The position numbers and the translations under genes are program-made. A DNA stretch of 64,000 nt from the NCBI RefSeq assembly GCF_020905375.1, contig NZ_JAJJBU010000006.1, positions 62,001 to 126,000 of the forward strand, in the 5' to 3' direction. The notes beneath the pieces were generated by a model. The model did no database searches. It saw only the letters and a list, made by a program, of their open reading frames with translations, and was not told the origin of the DNA. This document shows, in pieces, positions 36,359-45,156 of the stretch. How positions within the stretch are numbered: the first letter of the stretch is position 1; each line of letters begins with the position of its first letter. Source of the DNA: Arthrobacter cryoconiti (GTDB lineage Bacteria > Actinomycetota > Actinomycetes > Actinomycetales > Micrococcaceae).

Positions 36359-37564
36359 ATGACGGAGCGCGTCAGGTGGCCCCGGAGGCTACTTCTGGTG
36401 TTGGCACATGCCGTGGTGATTCAACTCATCACTTTCGGCATGCGGCCAACACTGTCGTATGCGGTTTTGGACGTGGGTGGATCTCAGGCGCTGCTCGGTG
36501 TGGTGGTGGCCGCGTTTGCCGTGCCGGCACTCTTTTTAGCTCTGCCTGCCGGTCACGTCATTGACCGGATAGGTGAACGCATATCTTTGCTTGCCGGGGC
36601 GGTGGCCTTGATAGTGGCGGCACTGTTGGCAGCGTTTGGCGGGGGCCAGGTGGCGGTCTTATTGCTGGCCACCATGTTCCTGGGCATGGGGCACCTCCTG
36701 TCGGTGATCGGGGAACAAGCCTTGGTGGCCAATACAACGAGCCGGGGGCAATTCGACTCTAAATTTGGGTACTTCACCTTCGCCTCGGCGTTAGGGCAAA
36801 CTCTTGGGCCACTGCTTTTGGCGCTCCCGGGGGGAACTCCCGAGATTCCACCCGTTCGGCTGATTTTTCTGGTGTGTGGCGCCTTGAGCGTGGTGTTACT
36901 GGCGATCTCTGCGGGTATCCACAGCTCTGCACGTCCAGCTGTCGCGGAGCGCGTGCGGATGCTTCCGGCAACCGTAACCTTGCTGCGCACACCTGGATTG
37001 ATACGCGCATTGCTGGCCGGCAGCATAGTTTTGGCATCAGTCGACTTGTTCTTGGCTTACCTGCCCGCGTTGGCACACGAGCGCGGAATTGCGGCCATCA
37101 CCGTCAGCGCGCTTCTGGTAGTTAGGTCACTATTTTCCATGTTCTCAAGGTTGTTCCTGGGTGCCATGGTGAGACTTCTTGGACGGCGTGCCTTGATGGT
37201 GTGGAGCATTGTGCTCTCAGCGTTTGCTCTGGTCTCCTTCGGCTTGCCAGTGCCCGTGGCCGGCTTGCTGTTCTTGGCGGGAATCTATGGCTTCGCAGTA
37301 GGGACTTGTCAGCCCATCACCATGTCGTGGATTGCTGAACTAGCAACCGCTGGCACCCGGGGTTTGGCCATGTCCTTGCGTCTAGCCAGCAACCGGCTCG
37401 GGCAAACCCTGCTGCCTTCGCTGTTGGGTACACTCGCTGCCGCAACAGGCGCGGCGGGGGTCTTTGTGGCGACGGGAATGATGCTGTTCGGCGGGGCGTG
37501 GTCTGGTGCCGCCGTCGGCGAGGCTGAAGGGGAGGGGACCGCTGGTGAGCCGCTCAGTAGATGA
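36359..37564 (+). CDS. MFS transporter
   Basis: A 401-residue carrier with about 12 hydrophobic helices. The motif-A-like loop ALPAGHVIDRIGERISLLAG between helices 2 and 3 (about 57-76) supports the call. It sits within the operon, 10 bp after the ATPase gene and upstream of the sensor kinase. Possible roles are export of a product, or a second uptake route for the same nutrient; the sequence does not say. The last ~20 residues are Gly/Glu-rich. Confidence 0.85.
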   Translation: MTERVRWPRRLLLVLAHAVVIQLITFGMRPTLSYAVLDVGGSQALLGVVVAAFAVPALFLALPAGHVIDRIGERISLLAGAVALIVAALLAAFGGGQVAVLLLATMFLGMGHLLSVIGEQALVANTTSRGQFDSKFGYFTFASALGQTLGPLLLALPGGTPEIPPVRLIFLVCGALSVVLLAISAGIHSSARPAVAERVRMLPATVTLLRTPGLIRALLAGSIVLASVDLFLAYLPALAHERGIAAITVSALLVVRSLFSMFSRLFLGAMVRLLGRRALMVWSIVLSAFALVSFGLPVPVAGLLFLAGIYGFAVGTCQPITMSWIAELATAGTRGLAMSLRLASNRLGQTLLPSLLGTLAAATGAAGVFVATGMMLFGGAWSGAAVGEAEGEGTAGEPLSR

Positions 37565-37607
37565 GATCCACGCCACATTCTGCGAGAATGGGCCGGTGGA
37601 GAGACGG

Positions 37608-39269
37608 ATGACATTAAAGACGCAACTGCTACTGCTGCAGATAGTAATTGTGCTAATTACGGTGGTCGGAACAGGTGCGGTAGCAAGCTTCTTGCAAGAA
37701 CAGCAGCTACGCAACAATTATCAGGACCGGATGATTGGCGTCGCTGAATCAGTCGCGACCATGCCGGTCATTGTGGATGCCTTTTATGAAAAAGACCCCA
37801 GCAGCACCATCCAGCCCATTGCCGCATTGATCAGCAAGTCCACCGGCATGGCCTACGCGGTTGTCATGAACAACGACGGGATCCGGTACTCCCACCCAGA
37901 TCCGGCAAAAATTGGGCTGAAGGTCTCCACCGATCCTGACGGTGTTCTTTCCGGAGAAACCTATGTGGGAACTCAAACAGGCACCCTTGGACGATCGTGG
38001 CGTGTCAAGGTGCCGATCTTCAACGCTGGCCACTCTGTCATAGGCGCAGTTTCTGTTGGCGTTCTGGAATCTGACCTACGTCAGGAGTACTTGGCCAATT
38101 CGGTATGGCTGTTTTTGACCATCGGCATCGCAGCAATTTTTGGCGTTGTTGGTGCCGCTTGGGTGACAGTGGTGATTCGCAAGCGGATCTTCGGCCTGGA
38201 ACCGGAGGAGATTGCAGGGCTTCTTGAAGAACGTGAGGCCATTCTTCATGGAGTCCGGGAAGGGCTGGTGGCAGTTGATGATCGGGGCTGCATCGCGTTG
38301 ATCAATGATGCTGCGCTGAGCCTCCTGGGCCTCAATGACGGGGCAAGTCTAGTAGGCACCAAAGCCGTGGATTCCCTTGATGATGAATTAGCACGCCTAC
38401 TAGACTCCGGCGACGCTGAACAGTCCCTGGTTCTCTCCGGTGAACGCGTGCTTTTGGTGCGCCGCGATATTGCCAAAATCAACGGCAGACCCGCAGGCAC
38501 CATCCTGATCTTGCGGGACAACACGGAATTGCACACACTTTTGCGCGACTTGGATGGGGTGCAGGGCCTGGCGGACGGATTGCGGGCCCAGGCCCACGGC
38601 TTTGCTAACAAGTTGCACGTTATTTCTGGTCTCCTGGAGCTTGGCCGGGTAGAACAGGCGGTTTCCTTCATTTCCCACGAACGCAGTGCCGGTACCCTCT
38701 CGGCCATGACGGGGGGCAGTGGGATTAGTGAGATAGAGGTAGCTGCGCTGCTGTTGATGAAACAGCTCCGTGCGGAGGAATTGGGCATTAAGGTTTCGAT
38801 CGAGTCCGCGTCAACTCTTCCGACGCTGTCAGCTGATCCCTGCGCAGACATTCTGCGCGAAGACCTTCTAACGATCATTGGCAATTTGCTCGACAACGCC
38901 GCTGAAGCAACAGGCGCTGGCGGACAAATTTACGTTTCCATCCAAGAACAAAAACTCGAAGGTGGCGATTCGAATCTGGTTATTGTGGTGGCGGATTCCG
39001 GTGATGGGATTCCTGCTGAACTTCAGGAACGGGTTTTCACCCCCGGCTTTTCCTCAAAGGTGGCCCGACCCGGCGCAGTTGCTACGGGCCGCGGCATCGG
39101 GTTGACGCTTGTTAGACGCATAACCACTCGACGTGATGGGCGCGTTGAGATCAAGAACGGGAACCTCGGCGAAAGCATCCTCCTCGGAGCATGGATCACA
39201 GTGGTGCTGCCGCTGGAGCGCAAGAATATTGCGCCCATTCAGGGGAGCGGCATGGTGGCGGCACTTTGA
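37608..39269 (+). CDS. CitA/DcuS-family sensor histidine kinase
   Basis: A 553-residue kinase. TM1 is at about 8-29, an extracytoplasmic PDC/Cache sensor domain at 30-164 has the family stretch IRYSHPDPAKIG near 92-103, TM2 is at 165-190 and a PAS domain at about 210-310. The DcuS-type H-box LRAQAHGFANKLHVISGLLE places the phospho-accepting His at 330. The ATPase domain has N (LLDNAAEAT) and G (VADSGDGIP) boxes. CitA/DcuS kinases bind citrate, C4-dicarboxylates or similar acids. The start ATG 37608 has GGAG 6 bp upstream. Confidence 0.9.
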   Translation: MTLKTQLLLLQIVIVLITVVGTGAVASFLQEQQLRNNYQDRMIGVAESVATMPVIVDAFYEKDPSSTIQPIAALISKSTGMAYAVVMNNDGIRYSHPDPAKIGLKVSTDPDGVLSGETYVGTQTGTLGRSWRVKVPIFNAGHSVIGAVSVGVLESDLRQEYLANSVWLFLTIGIAAIFGVVGAAWVTVVIRKRIFGLEPEEIAGLLEEREAILHGVREGLVAVDDRGCIALINDAALSLLGLNDGASLVGTKAVDSLDDELARLLDSGDAEQSLVLSGERVLLVRRDIAKINGRPAGTILILRDNTELHTLLRDLDGVQGLADGLRAQAHGFANKLHVISGLLELGRVEQAVSFISHERSAGTLSAMTGGSGISEIEVAALLLMKQLRAEELGIKVSIESASTLPTLSADPCADILREDLLTIIGNLLDNAAEATGAGGQIYVSIQEQKLEGGDSNLVIVVADSGDGIPAELQERVFTPGFSSKVARPGAVATGRGIGLTLVRRITTRRDGRVEIKNGNLGESILLGAWITVVLPLERKNIAPIQGSGMVAAL

Positions 39270-39955
39270 GCTCGAAACTAAGGGTGGTGATCGTCGAAGA
39301 TGACATCACGGTCGCGCAGATCAACCATGAGTTCGTGTCCTCCCATGCAAAATTTACGGTGGTAGGGGAAGCGCACACGGGCGTGCAGGCCGTGGCGCTC
39401 ATTGAAAAGTTGAAACCCGATGTGGTGTTGCTAGATTTTTACCTTCCCGATTTCTCCGGGCTCGAGGTGCTATCACGTATAGACGCCGAGCTTGCGCGCC
39501 ACATCGAGGTCATTGCTGTCACGGCTGCCAGGGACCTTGAGAGTGTGCGTGAGGCCCGAGCCAAGGGTGTGCGGCACTATTTGGTGAAGCCGTTTATGGC
39601 ATCAGCCCTATTTGCGCGGCTTGATGAAGTCTTTGCCCAGAACGACGCCGTCCGCCGCACGTCCCGCGGGCAACTACTGGACCAGCGCAGCGTTGACGTC
39701 ATCATGGCCAGCGTTGGAGGGGGGAGCACCCCTGTGCCGAAGGGGCTCTCAGGAGCCACTTTACAACGGGTGCACCTTGCCTTACAGCAGGCCGGAACGG
39801 ACGTGTCGGCGGCAGAGCTCGCCCAGAGCGTTGGGATGTCGCGGGTGGCGGCAAGACGTTATTTGGAACACCTAGTCGACCTGGGCCGCGCTACGCTCAC
39901 CCCGCGCTATGGGGGCGCCGGGCGACCCGAAAACCGTTACAAGATCTCCTCCTAG
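39266..39955 (+). CDS. CitB/DcuR-family response regulator
   Basis: A 229-residue protein starting at TTG 39266, which overlaps the kinase stop (TTGA). The receiver domain has VVIVEDD at about 7-13, the phospho-acceptor Asp57 in LLDFYLPDFSG and Lys in HYLVKPF. The C-terminal helix-turn-helix (VSAAELAQSVGMSRVAARRYLEHLVDLGRATL) is the CitB/DcuR type. The likely target is its own operon, through the paired repeats at 32136-32181. Confidence 0.92.
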   Translation: MSSKLRVVIVEDDITVAQINHEFVSSHAKFTVVGEAHTGVQAVALIEKLKPDVVLLDFYLPDFSGLEVLSRIDAELARHIEVIAVTAARDLESVREARAKGVRHYLVKPFMASALFARLDEVFAQNDAVRRTSRGQLLDQRSVDVIMASVGGGSTPVPKGLSGATLQRVHLALQQAGTDVSAAELAQSVGMSRVAARRYLEHLVDLGRATLTPRYGGAGRPENRYKISS

Positions 39956-40159
39956 ACGCACTGTGGGGCGAAGCGGCTAGATAGCTCACCGCCGCTGGGC
40001 AGTTCAACGACTGCCGCGGTGGTAAAATCGGCAGAAGGACATCCAAAATTTTTCTTTAGCGACACCGTGCAGGCTGCACGCCGTCGCACTTTTATAGGTA
40101 GCACAACAGCACCGATTGGTGCGGTCTGCCGTTTAGCGGCATTACAGAGAACGGAACAC

Positions 40160-41833
40160 ATGAGAAGAACCCCACGCCAGACCCCGCCCGCCCTTGCCAA
40201 CGGTGCCATGCGCATTGTTGCTCTCGGTGGTCTAGGAGAAATTGGCCGCAACATGACCGTCTTTGAATTCGGCGGAAAATTGCTGATCGTTGACTGCGGT
40301 GTCCTCTTCCCGGAGGAAAACCACCCGGGAGTTGACGTCATCTTGCCGGACTTCTCCTACTTGAAGGACCGCTGGCAGGATGTAGTGGCCCTAGTATTGA
40401 CGCACGGGCACGAGGACCACATTGGTGGTGTTCCCTACCTGCTCAAGCACCGTACGGACATCCCCGTAATCTCCGCAAAGCTGACGTTGGCCTTCTTGAA
40501 GACCAAGCTGGAAGAGCACCGGATCAAGGCCAAAATGATCCAGGTCAAGGAAGGCGACCGCCGCAAGTTGGGGCCGTTTGACGTTGAATTCCTGGCCGTC
40601 AACCACTCCATCCCAGACGGCTTGGCAGTTGCTATCCGAACGCCTGCTGGCCTCGTGCTAGAAACTGGCGACTTTAAGATGGACCAGTTCCCGCTGGATA
40701 AGCGCATCACCGACTTGGCTGGCTTTGCCCGTCTAGGCGAAGAGGGCGTGGACCTGTTCATGCCCGATTCCACGAACGCTGAAGTTCCCGGCTTCCTGGC
40801 TGCTGAGGCGGACTTGATTCCGGCCATCGACGGCGTCATGCGGACAGCACCACGCCGCGTAGTTGTTTCCAGCTTCGCCAGCCACGTTCACCGCATTCAG
40901 CAAATCATCGACTCCGCTCAGAAATACAACCGCAAGATCGCATTTGTGGGTCGCTCCATGGTCCGCAACATGACAACGGCGCGCGAGCTGGGCTACTTGA
41001 AGATTCCGCGCGGCATGCTCGTTGATGCCAAGGAACTGGAAAAGATGGACCCCAAGAAGGCCGTCCTGATCTGTACCGGTTCTCAGGGTGAGCCCATGGC
41101 TGCGCTGGCCCGCATGGCCAGTGGCGATCACCAGATCAATTTGACCGAGGGCGACACCGTCTTGCTGGCTAGCTCTTTGGTACCCGGCAACGAGTCCTCG
41201 ATCTACCGTCTGATCAACGACCTCACCAAGCAGGGCGCCAATGTGATCCACAAGGGTAACGCCAAGGTCCACGTCTCCGGGCACGCCAGTGCTGGGGAGC
41301 TCGTCTACTGCTACAACTTGGTTCGCCCACGTAACGTCATGCCCGTGCACGGTGAATACCGTCACCTTAAGGCGAACGCGGAATTGGCTATCCGCACCGG
41401 CGTCGATCCTAAAAATGCGCTGATCGTTGAAGACGGCACTACGATCGATCTCAAGGACGGCATTGCACGTATCAGCGGCAGCGTCCCGGCCGCGTACGTA
41501 TATGTCGAGAACATGGTCCCGGGTGCGGCTACTGAGGAGTCCTTGCAGGACCGCCTTCGTCTGGCCGAGGACGGTGCAGTTACCGTCTTGCTGATCGTCA
41601 ACCCTGACACCGGAAAGATCGAAGAAGATCCCGAATACTTCGCCGTCGGATTTAACCTGACTGAGAAGGACATCGAGAAAGCCACAGTAATTGTGGAGAA
41701 GACCATCGCCGGACTCCGTGGCGAAAAGACAGGGCAGGCTGCCGAAAAGGCTATTGCTGCCGGTCTGCTGCGTTGGTCCGACCGCTCTCTTCGCCGCAAG
41801 CCCGTCTACACGGTCATCATCGTCGAAGCGTAG
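40160..41833 (+). CDS. rnj: Ribonuclease J
   Basis: A 557-residue metallo-beta-lactamase/beta-CASP nuclease with endo- and 5'-3' exonuclease action in RNA maturation and decay. Zn-binding HGHEDH is at 82-87, the beta-CASP region includes FVGRSMVRNM, SQGEPMAAL and the late HVSGHAS and PVHGEYRHL motifs. ATG 40160 is chosen because the following residues match the family start; the frame is open to 40019. In many actinobacteria dapA precedes this gene; here it does not. Confidence 0.95.
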   Translation: MRRTPRQTPPALANGAMRIVALGGLGEIGRNMTVFEFGGKLLIVDCGVLFPEENHPGVDVILPDFSYLKDRWQDVVALVLTHGHEDHIGGVPYLLKHRTDIPVISAKLTLAFLKTKLEEHRIKAKMIQVKEGDRRKLGPFDVEFLAVNHSIPDGLAVAIRTPAGLVLETGDFKMDQFPLDKRITDLAGFARLGEEGVDLFMPDSTNAEVPGFLAAEADLIPAIDGVMRTAPRRVVVSSFASHVHRIQQIIDSAQKYNRKIAFVGRSMVRNMTTARELGYLKIPRGMLVDAKELEKMDPKKAVLICTGSQGEPMAALARMASGDHQINLTEGDTVLLASSLVPGNESSIYRLINDLTKQGANVIHKGNAKVHVSGHASAGELVYCYNLVRPRNVMPVHGEYRHLKANAELAIRTGVDPKNALIVEDGTTIDLKDGIARISGSVPAAYVYVENMVPGAATEESLQDRLRLAEDGAVTVLLIVNPDTGKIEEDPEYFAVGFNLTEKDIEKATVIVEKTIAGLRGEKTGQAAEKAIAAGLLRWSDRSLRRKPVYTVIIVEA

Positions 41834-41844
41834 CAACTAGGCGC

Positions 41845-41892
41845 AAAGAGCTGGCCCGAATGGTTTTATCATTCGGGCCAGCTCTTTCTTGT
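41845..41892. terminator. Intrinsic terminator after rnj
   Basis: Perfect 18-bp arms, AAAGAGCTGGCCCGAATG at 41845-41862 and its complement at 41870-41887, with a 7-nt loop, followed by CTTGTTT. The symmetrical A/T flanks allow it to serve convergent rnj and doxX. Confidence 0.9.
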
Positions 41893-41924
41893 TTACAACC
41901 TTTGCGTTCACGCCTGCAGGGAAG

Positions 41925-42386
41925 CTACTTCAGACCGCCGTGCAATATTCCAGGCTTGGTATAGCTCCGGGCTAGAACCGCCAGGGCCAGGGCTGCAACA
42001 AGAAGCCCAAAGTCACGCAGGGCCACGTCGTAGAAGCCGGAGTAAGTCACTAGGTTCACGATGATCCCGGCCAGCCAAAGGGCTACAACGAACGCTGCGT
42101 AACGGGGTCGCAGGATCATTGCGATAGCGGCGATTATTTCTACCACGCCGATGGCCATCATGGTTCCGTGTGGGGTGAATGGTGAAATATTTGCAATCCA
42201 CGGGGCCAGGTAGTCCACCCAATTGGTCAAGACGTTGGTGAACTTATCCAGACCCATGATCAGTGGGATGGCGATGAATCCAATCCAGAGCATCAGGAAC
42301 GCCCCGTAAGCGGGTTCGACCTTCGCGCGTTGTAGTGCGTGGGAGGTCCAAGCGGTGGTCGGGGCGGGGATTGAGTGAGTTGCCAT
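41925..42386 (-). CDS. DoxX-family membrane protein
   Basis: A 153-residue protein with four hydrophobic segments at about residues 25-47, 68-88, 90-112 and 120-142. The pattern IPLIMGLDKFTNVLTNWVDYLAPW followed by GVVEIIAAIAMIL matches the DoxX/DoxD-like family. Some members act with superoxide dismutase in oxidative-stress control; most are unassigned. The start has AGGAAT upstream (plus-strand ATTCCT). Confidence 0.8.
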   Translation of the reverse strand: MATHSIPAPTTAWTSHALQRAKVEPAYGAFLMLWIGFIAIPLIMGLDKFTNVLTNWVDYLAPWIANISPFTPHGTMMAIGVVEIIAAIAMILRPRYAAFVVALWLAGIIVNLVTYSGFYDVALRDFGLLVAALALAVLARSYTKPGILHGGLK

Positions 42387-42471
42387 GATTCCTCCATCTA
42401 AAAACTACATTTATGTTTTTAGAGTGCGCCTCCGGATGACCGTTGTCAATAGGCAGCTGTGAACTTGTGGC

Positions 42472-42521
42472 GGCGTGCCTAAGTTGCGGTGTTCTGCTGG
42501 GGGCGTGCCAAAGTGGCGACG
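42472..42521. repeat. Degenerate tandem copy beside the 66-bp palindrome
   Basis: GGCGTGCCTAAGTTGCGGTG at 42472-42491 matches GGCGTGCCAAAGTGGCGACG at 42502-42521 at about 16 of 20 positions, a 30-bp period. The layout, tandem copies running into an inverted copy, is the same as at 2582-2692. Confidence 0.55.
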
Positions 42522-42564
42522 GCGTGGGAAATTTCCCACGCCGTCGCCACTTTGGCACGCCCCC
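42499..42564. repeat. Perfect 66-bp palindrome
   Basis: Two exactly complementary 33-bp arms with no loop, opening GGGGGCGTGCCAAAG and centred on GGGAAATTTCCC at 42531/42532. It lies 15 bp beyond the stop of the ABC-F gene. It may end that transcript, though it lacks a T-tract. Confidence 0.9.
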
Positions 42565-42578
42565 GCCGCGCTAGACCG

Positions 42579-44216
42579 CTAGAGTTCGGTGACTACCCCG
42601 CCATTGACGTCCCAACGAGTGTCCAGGTGCACATTTTCGAGCAGGCGGCGGTCGTGCGAGACCAGCAGTAGCGTGCCGTCGTAGCTGTCCAGCGCTTCTT
42701 CCAATTGTTCGATCGCCGGGAGGTCCAGATGGTTGGTTGGCTCGTCCAAGACCAGCACATTGACTCCGCGTGCTTGCAGCAAGGCCAGCGAAGCGCGGGT
42801 GCGTTCGCCGGGCGAGAGAGCGCTCACTGAGCTGGTTACCTGGTCCGCTTTCAACGCGAACTTTGCCAGGAGCGTGCGCACCTCGCCCTGATTCATTTCC
42901 GGCACTAACGCTTCAAATGCGACGCCTAGGGGCACGTCGTGCGGAAACTGGCTACGCGCCTGGTCTATCTCGCCCAAGGCAACGTTGGCACCCAGAGAGG
43001 CGACGCCGTCGTCCGGGGCAGTGCGGCCCAGCAAGAGCCGAAGCAAAGTGGATTTTCCGGCTCCGTTAGGCCCCGTTATACCGACGCGTTCCCCTGCGTT
43101 GACCTGCAGCGATACTGGTCCGAGCGTGAAGTTACCTTGGTGGACTGTGGCGGCGTTCAAGGTTGCCACTACCGTGCTCGAACGTGACGCAGCGCCAATA
43201 TTGAACTGGAGCGCCCACTCCTTCCGGGGTTCTTCCACCTCGTCCAGTCTGGCAATCCGCGACTCCATCTGGCGTACTTTTTGCGCTTGCTTCTCCGAGG
43301 ATTCAGCGCTGGCTCGACGGCGGATTTTGTCGTTGTCCGGACTCTTCTTCAGAGCGTTGCGAACGCCTTGCGAGCTCCATTCACGCTGCGTTCGGGCACG
43401 GGAAACTAGGTCTGACTTCTTGTCCGCAAACTCGTCGTAGGCCTCGCGCGCGTGACGCTTGGCGATGGTGCGCTCCTCCAGAAACGCATCGTAGCCGCCG
43501 TCGTACACGGCAACTTTATTCTGCGCCAGATCCAGTTCCACCACGGAGGTGATGCAGCGGGCCAAAAACTCTCGGTCATGGGAGACCAGCACCACACCAC
43601 CGCGCAGCCCCTTGACGAATTCCTCCAGCCGAGCCAGCCCTGCCAGGTCAAGATCGTTGGTTGGCTCATCCAGAAGTACGACGTCGAAGCGGCTGAGTAG
43701 GAGCGCGGCCAGGGCCACTCGGGCGATCTGCCCGCCGGAGAGACCCGTCATCAACGAGTCGGGGCCTACGCTTAGGCCGAGTTCGGCAAGGGTTGCCGGG
43801 ATCCGCTCATCAAGATCGGCCGCACCACATGCGAGCCAGTGATCTAGAGCATTGGAATAGCGGTCATCATCTTGGGAATTGCCGGATCCCAAGGCCTCAG
43901 CGGAGGCCTCCATAGCTTCTGTGGCGGCAGTGCTCCCCGTGCGTCGGCCAATGTAAGCCGCAACGGTTTCGCCCTCAATCCGCTCGTGTTCTTGCGGGAG
44001 CCATCCGACGAAGGCATCCTGCGGCGCGGTGCTGACGGTTCCGCCCTGTGGTGTATCTGCACCGGCCAGCAGACGTAAAAGTGTTGTCTTTCCTGCGCCA
44101 TTGGCGCCTACCACGCCAATCACGTCTCCTGGGGCCACCGTGAAACTGAGGTTGCTGAACAAGGTGCGGTTGGCTGGGCCGGCGGAAAGGCCTTTGGCCA
44201 CAAGTGTTGCGCTCAT
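42579..44216 (-). CDS. ABC-F family ATPase
   Basis: A 545-residue protein with two ABC ATPase domains and no membrane segment. Walker A motifs are GANGAGKTTLLRLL near residue 36 and GPNGAGKSTLLRLL near 383; signatures are LSGGQIARVAL and LSPGERTRASL; Walker B motifs are VVLLDEPTNDLD and VLVLDEPTNHLD. The charged linker (about 250-320) is the P-site tRNA-interacting motif of ABC-F translation factors. Antibiotic-protection and housekeeping members cannot be told apart here. Confidence 0.93.
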   Translation of the reverse strand: MSATLVAKGLSAGPANRTLFSNLSFTVAPGDVIGVVGANGAGKTTLLRLLAGADTPQGGTVSTAPQDAFVGWLPQEHERIEGETVAAYIGRRTGSTAATEAMEASAEALGSGNSQDDDRYSNALDHWLACGAADLDERIPATLAELGLSVGPDSLMTGLSGGQIARVALAALLLSRFDVVLLDEPTNDLDLAGLARLEEFVKGLRGGVVLVSHDREFLARCITSVVELDLAQNKVAVYDGGYDAFLEERTIAKRHAREAYDEFADKKSDLVSRARTQREWSSQGVRNALKKSPDNDKIRRRASAESSEKQAQKVRQMESRIARLDEVEEPRKEWALQFNIGAASRSSTVVATLNAATVHQGNFTLGPVSLQVNAGERVGITGPNGAGKSTLLRLLLGRTAPDDGVASLGANVALGEIDQARSQFPHDVPLGVAFEALVPEMNQGEVRTLLAKFALKADQVTSSVSALSPGERTRASLALLQARGVNVLVLDEPTNHLDLPAIEQLEEALDSYDGTLLLVSHDRRLLENVHLDTRWDVNGGVVTEL

Positions 44217-44281
44217 AAACCAATCTTAAGTTCTATTCGCAAGAACGTCTGACCTTCCGTAGGCGCCGGACCCGCGTTGGC

Positions 44282-44309
44282 TTCTGCGCATAGTGCACTA
44301 TGCGCAGAA
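44282..44309. repeat. Perfect 28-bp palindrome
   Basis: TTCTGCGCATAGTG at 44282-44295 and its exact complement at 44296-44309, without a loop, between the ABC-F gene and the GntR gene. It is flanked on both sides by direct ACCCGCG. It may be a terminator for the GntR gene or an operator for the ABC-F gene. Confidence 0.8.
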
Positions 44310-44384
44310 CCCGCGCGCAGTTTGGCCCCCACGGAAATGAGGTTTGCGATTGTGAAGTCTCATTAGGGGCGTACTGGCGCGCTA

Positions 44385-45041
44385 TCAGCCTTTGGAGCCT
44401 AAAGACAGCCAATTTTCACGGCTGGCCAGTGCCGCACCGTCGGCGTCGCCCAGGCTAGAGAGTCTAATGATCTCCGCATGAACTCCGACGGAATGCCTAG
44501 CGGCGTGGGAGCTGAATCGTTGCCGCTCCACGCGCCGCAACAGGGGGAGCGCCTGCTCCAGGATGCTCGGAATCATCTCGTTGCCGCAGGTCTGGACAAA
44601 CACGTCATGGAATTCGTCGTCCGCGGCGAGGGCAAGATTGACGTCCTCGTCCTTCAGCGCCGTCTCGAAACGAGCGTTGGCCTCCGCTAGACCTGAGATG
44701 TTAGTGCAGTTGAGTGACGGTACGGCCAGCCGTACCGCAAGTTCGTGCATGGCCGCCACTATTTCACGGGCACTCGCAGTGGATGCGGGATCCAGCGGCG
44801 CCACAATGGTGGCCCTTCCAGGCTGGGCGATGATCAGTCCGGCCCGTTCCAAACGCAAGAGCGCCTCGCGGATGGGAGTCCGGCTCACGCCCAGCCACTT
44901 TTCCAGTTCAGGGTCTTTGAGTCGTTCGCCCGGTTCAAAGGTGCCCTCGACTATGGCATCACGAATGGATTCGTAGACGTCGTCGCGCAGAAGTGAGCGC
45001 TTGTGTACGCCGTGCGATGAAGGTGTGGGCATGCGAACCAT
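44385..45041 (-). CDS. GntR-family regulator (FadR subfamily), likely ACC deaminase regulator
   Basis: A 218-residue protein with a GntR winged helix at about residues 18-80 (DDVYESIRDAIVEGTFEPGERLKDPELEKWLGVSRTPIREALLRLERAGLI) and an FCD ligand domain (ADDEFHDVFVQTCGNEMI, then HAEIIRL). It is divergent from the ACC deaminase gene. A perfect palindrome lies in the shared gap, so it probably represses or activates that gene. ATG 45041 is used; ATG 45032 and a frame open to 45101 are alternatives. Confidence 0.85.
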   Translation of the reverse strand: MVRMPTPSSHGVHKRSLLRDDVYESIRDAIVEGTFEPGERLKDPELEKWLGVSRTPIREALLRLERAGLIIAQPGRATIVAPLDPASTASAREIVAAMHELAVRLAVPSLNCTNISGLAEANARFETALKDEDVNLALAADDEFHDVFVQTCGNEMIPSILEQALPLLRRVERQRFSSHAARHSVGVHAEIIRLSSLGDADGAALASRENWLSLGSKG

Positions 45042-45074
45042 AGTATCGCCCGAATCTGCAGGATTGGGTAAGCC

Positions 45075-45111
45075 TTGACAGCAAGAACATATTAAATGCA
45101 ATATATTGCAT
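45075..45111 (+). promoter_or_regulatory. ACC deaminase promoter with GntR operator palindrome
   Basis: TTGACA at 45075-45080 is followed 16 bp later by TGCAAT at 45097-45102. The perfect 16-bp palindrome ATGCAATATATTGCAT (45096-45111) covers this -10 region. Binding there would block transcription until the regulator meets its ligand. Confidence 0.6.
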
Positions 45112-45156
45112 ACGACGATGGGGAATCACCTCAAAGTACATTCGCAAAGGATCATT

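Noticed and set aside
40733-41836. A 367-codon open frame on the minus strand inside rnj
   Set aside because: It lies wholly antisense to a clear RNase J, has no family similarity I recognise, and is a common by-product of GC-rich codon use.
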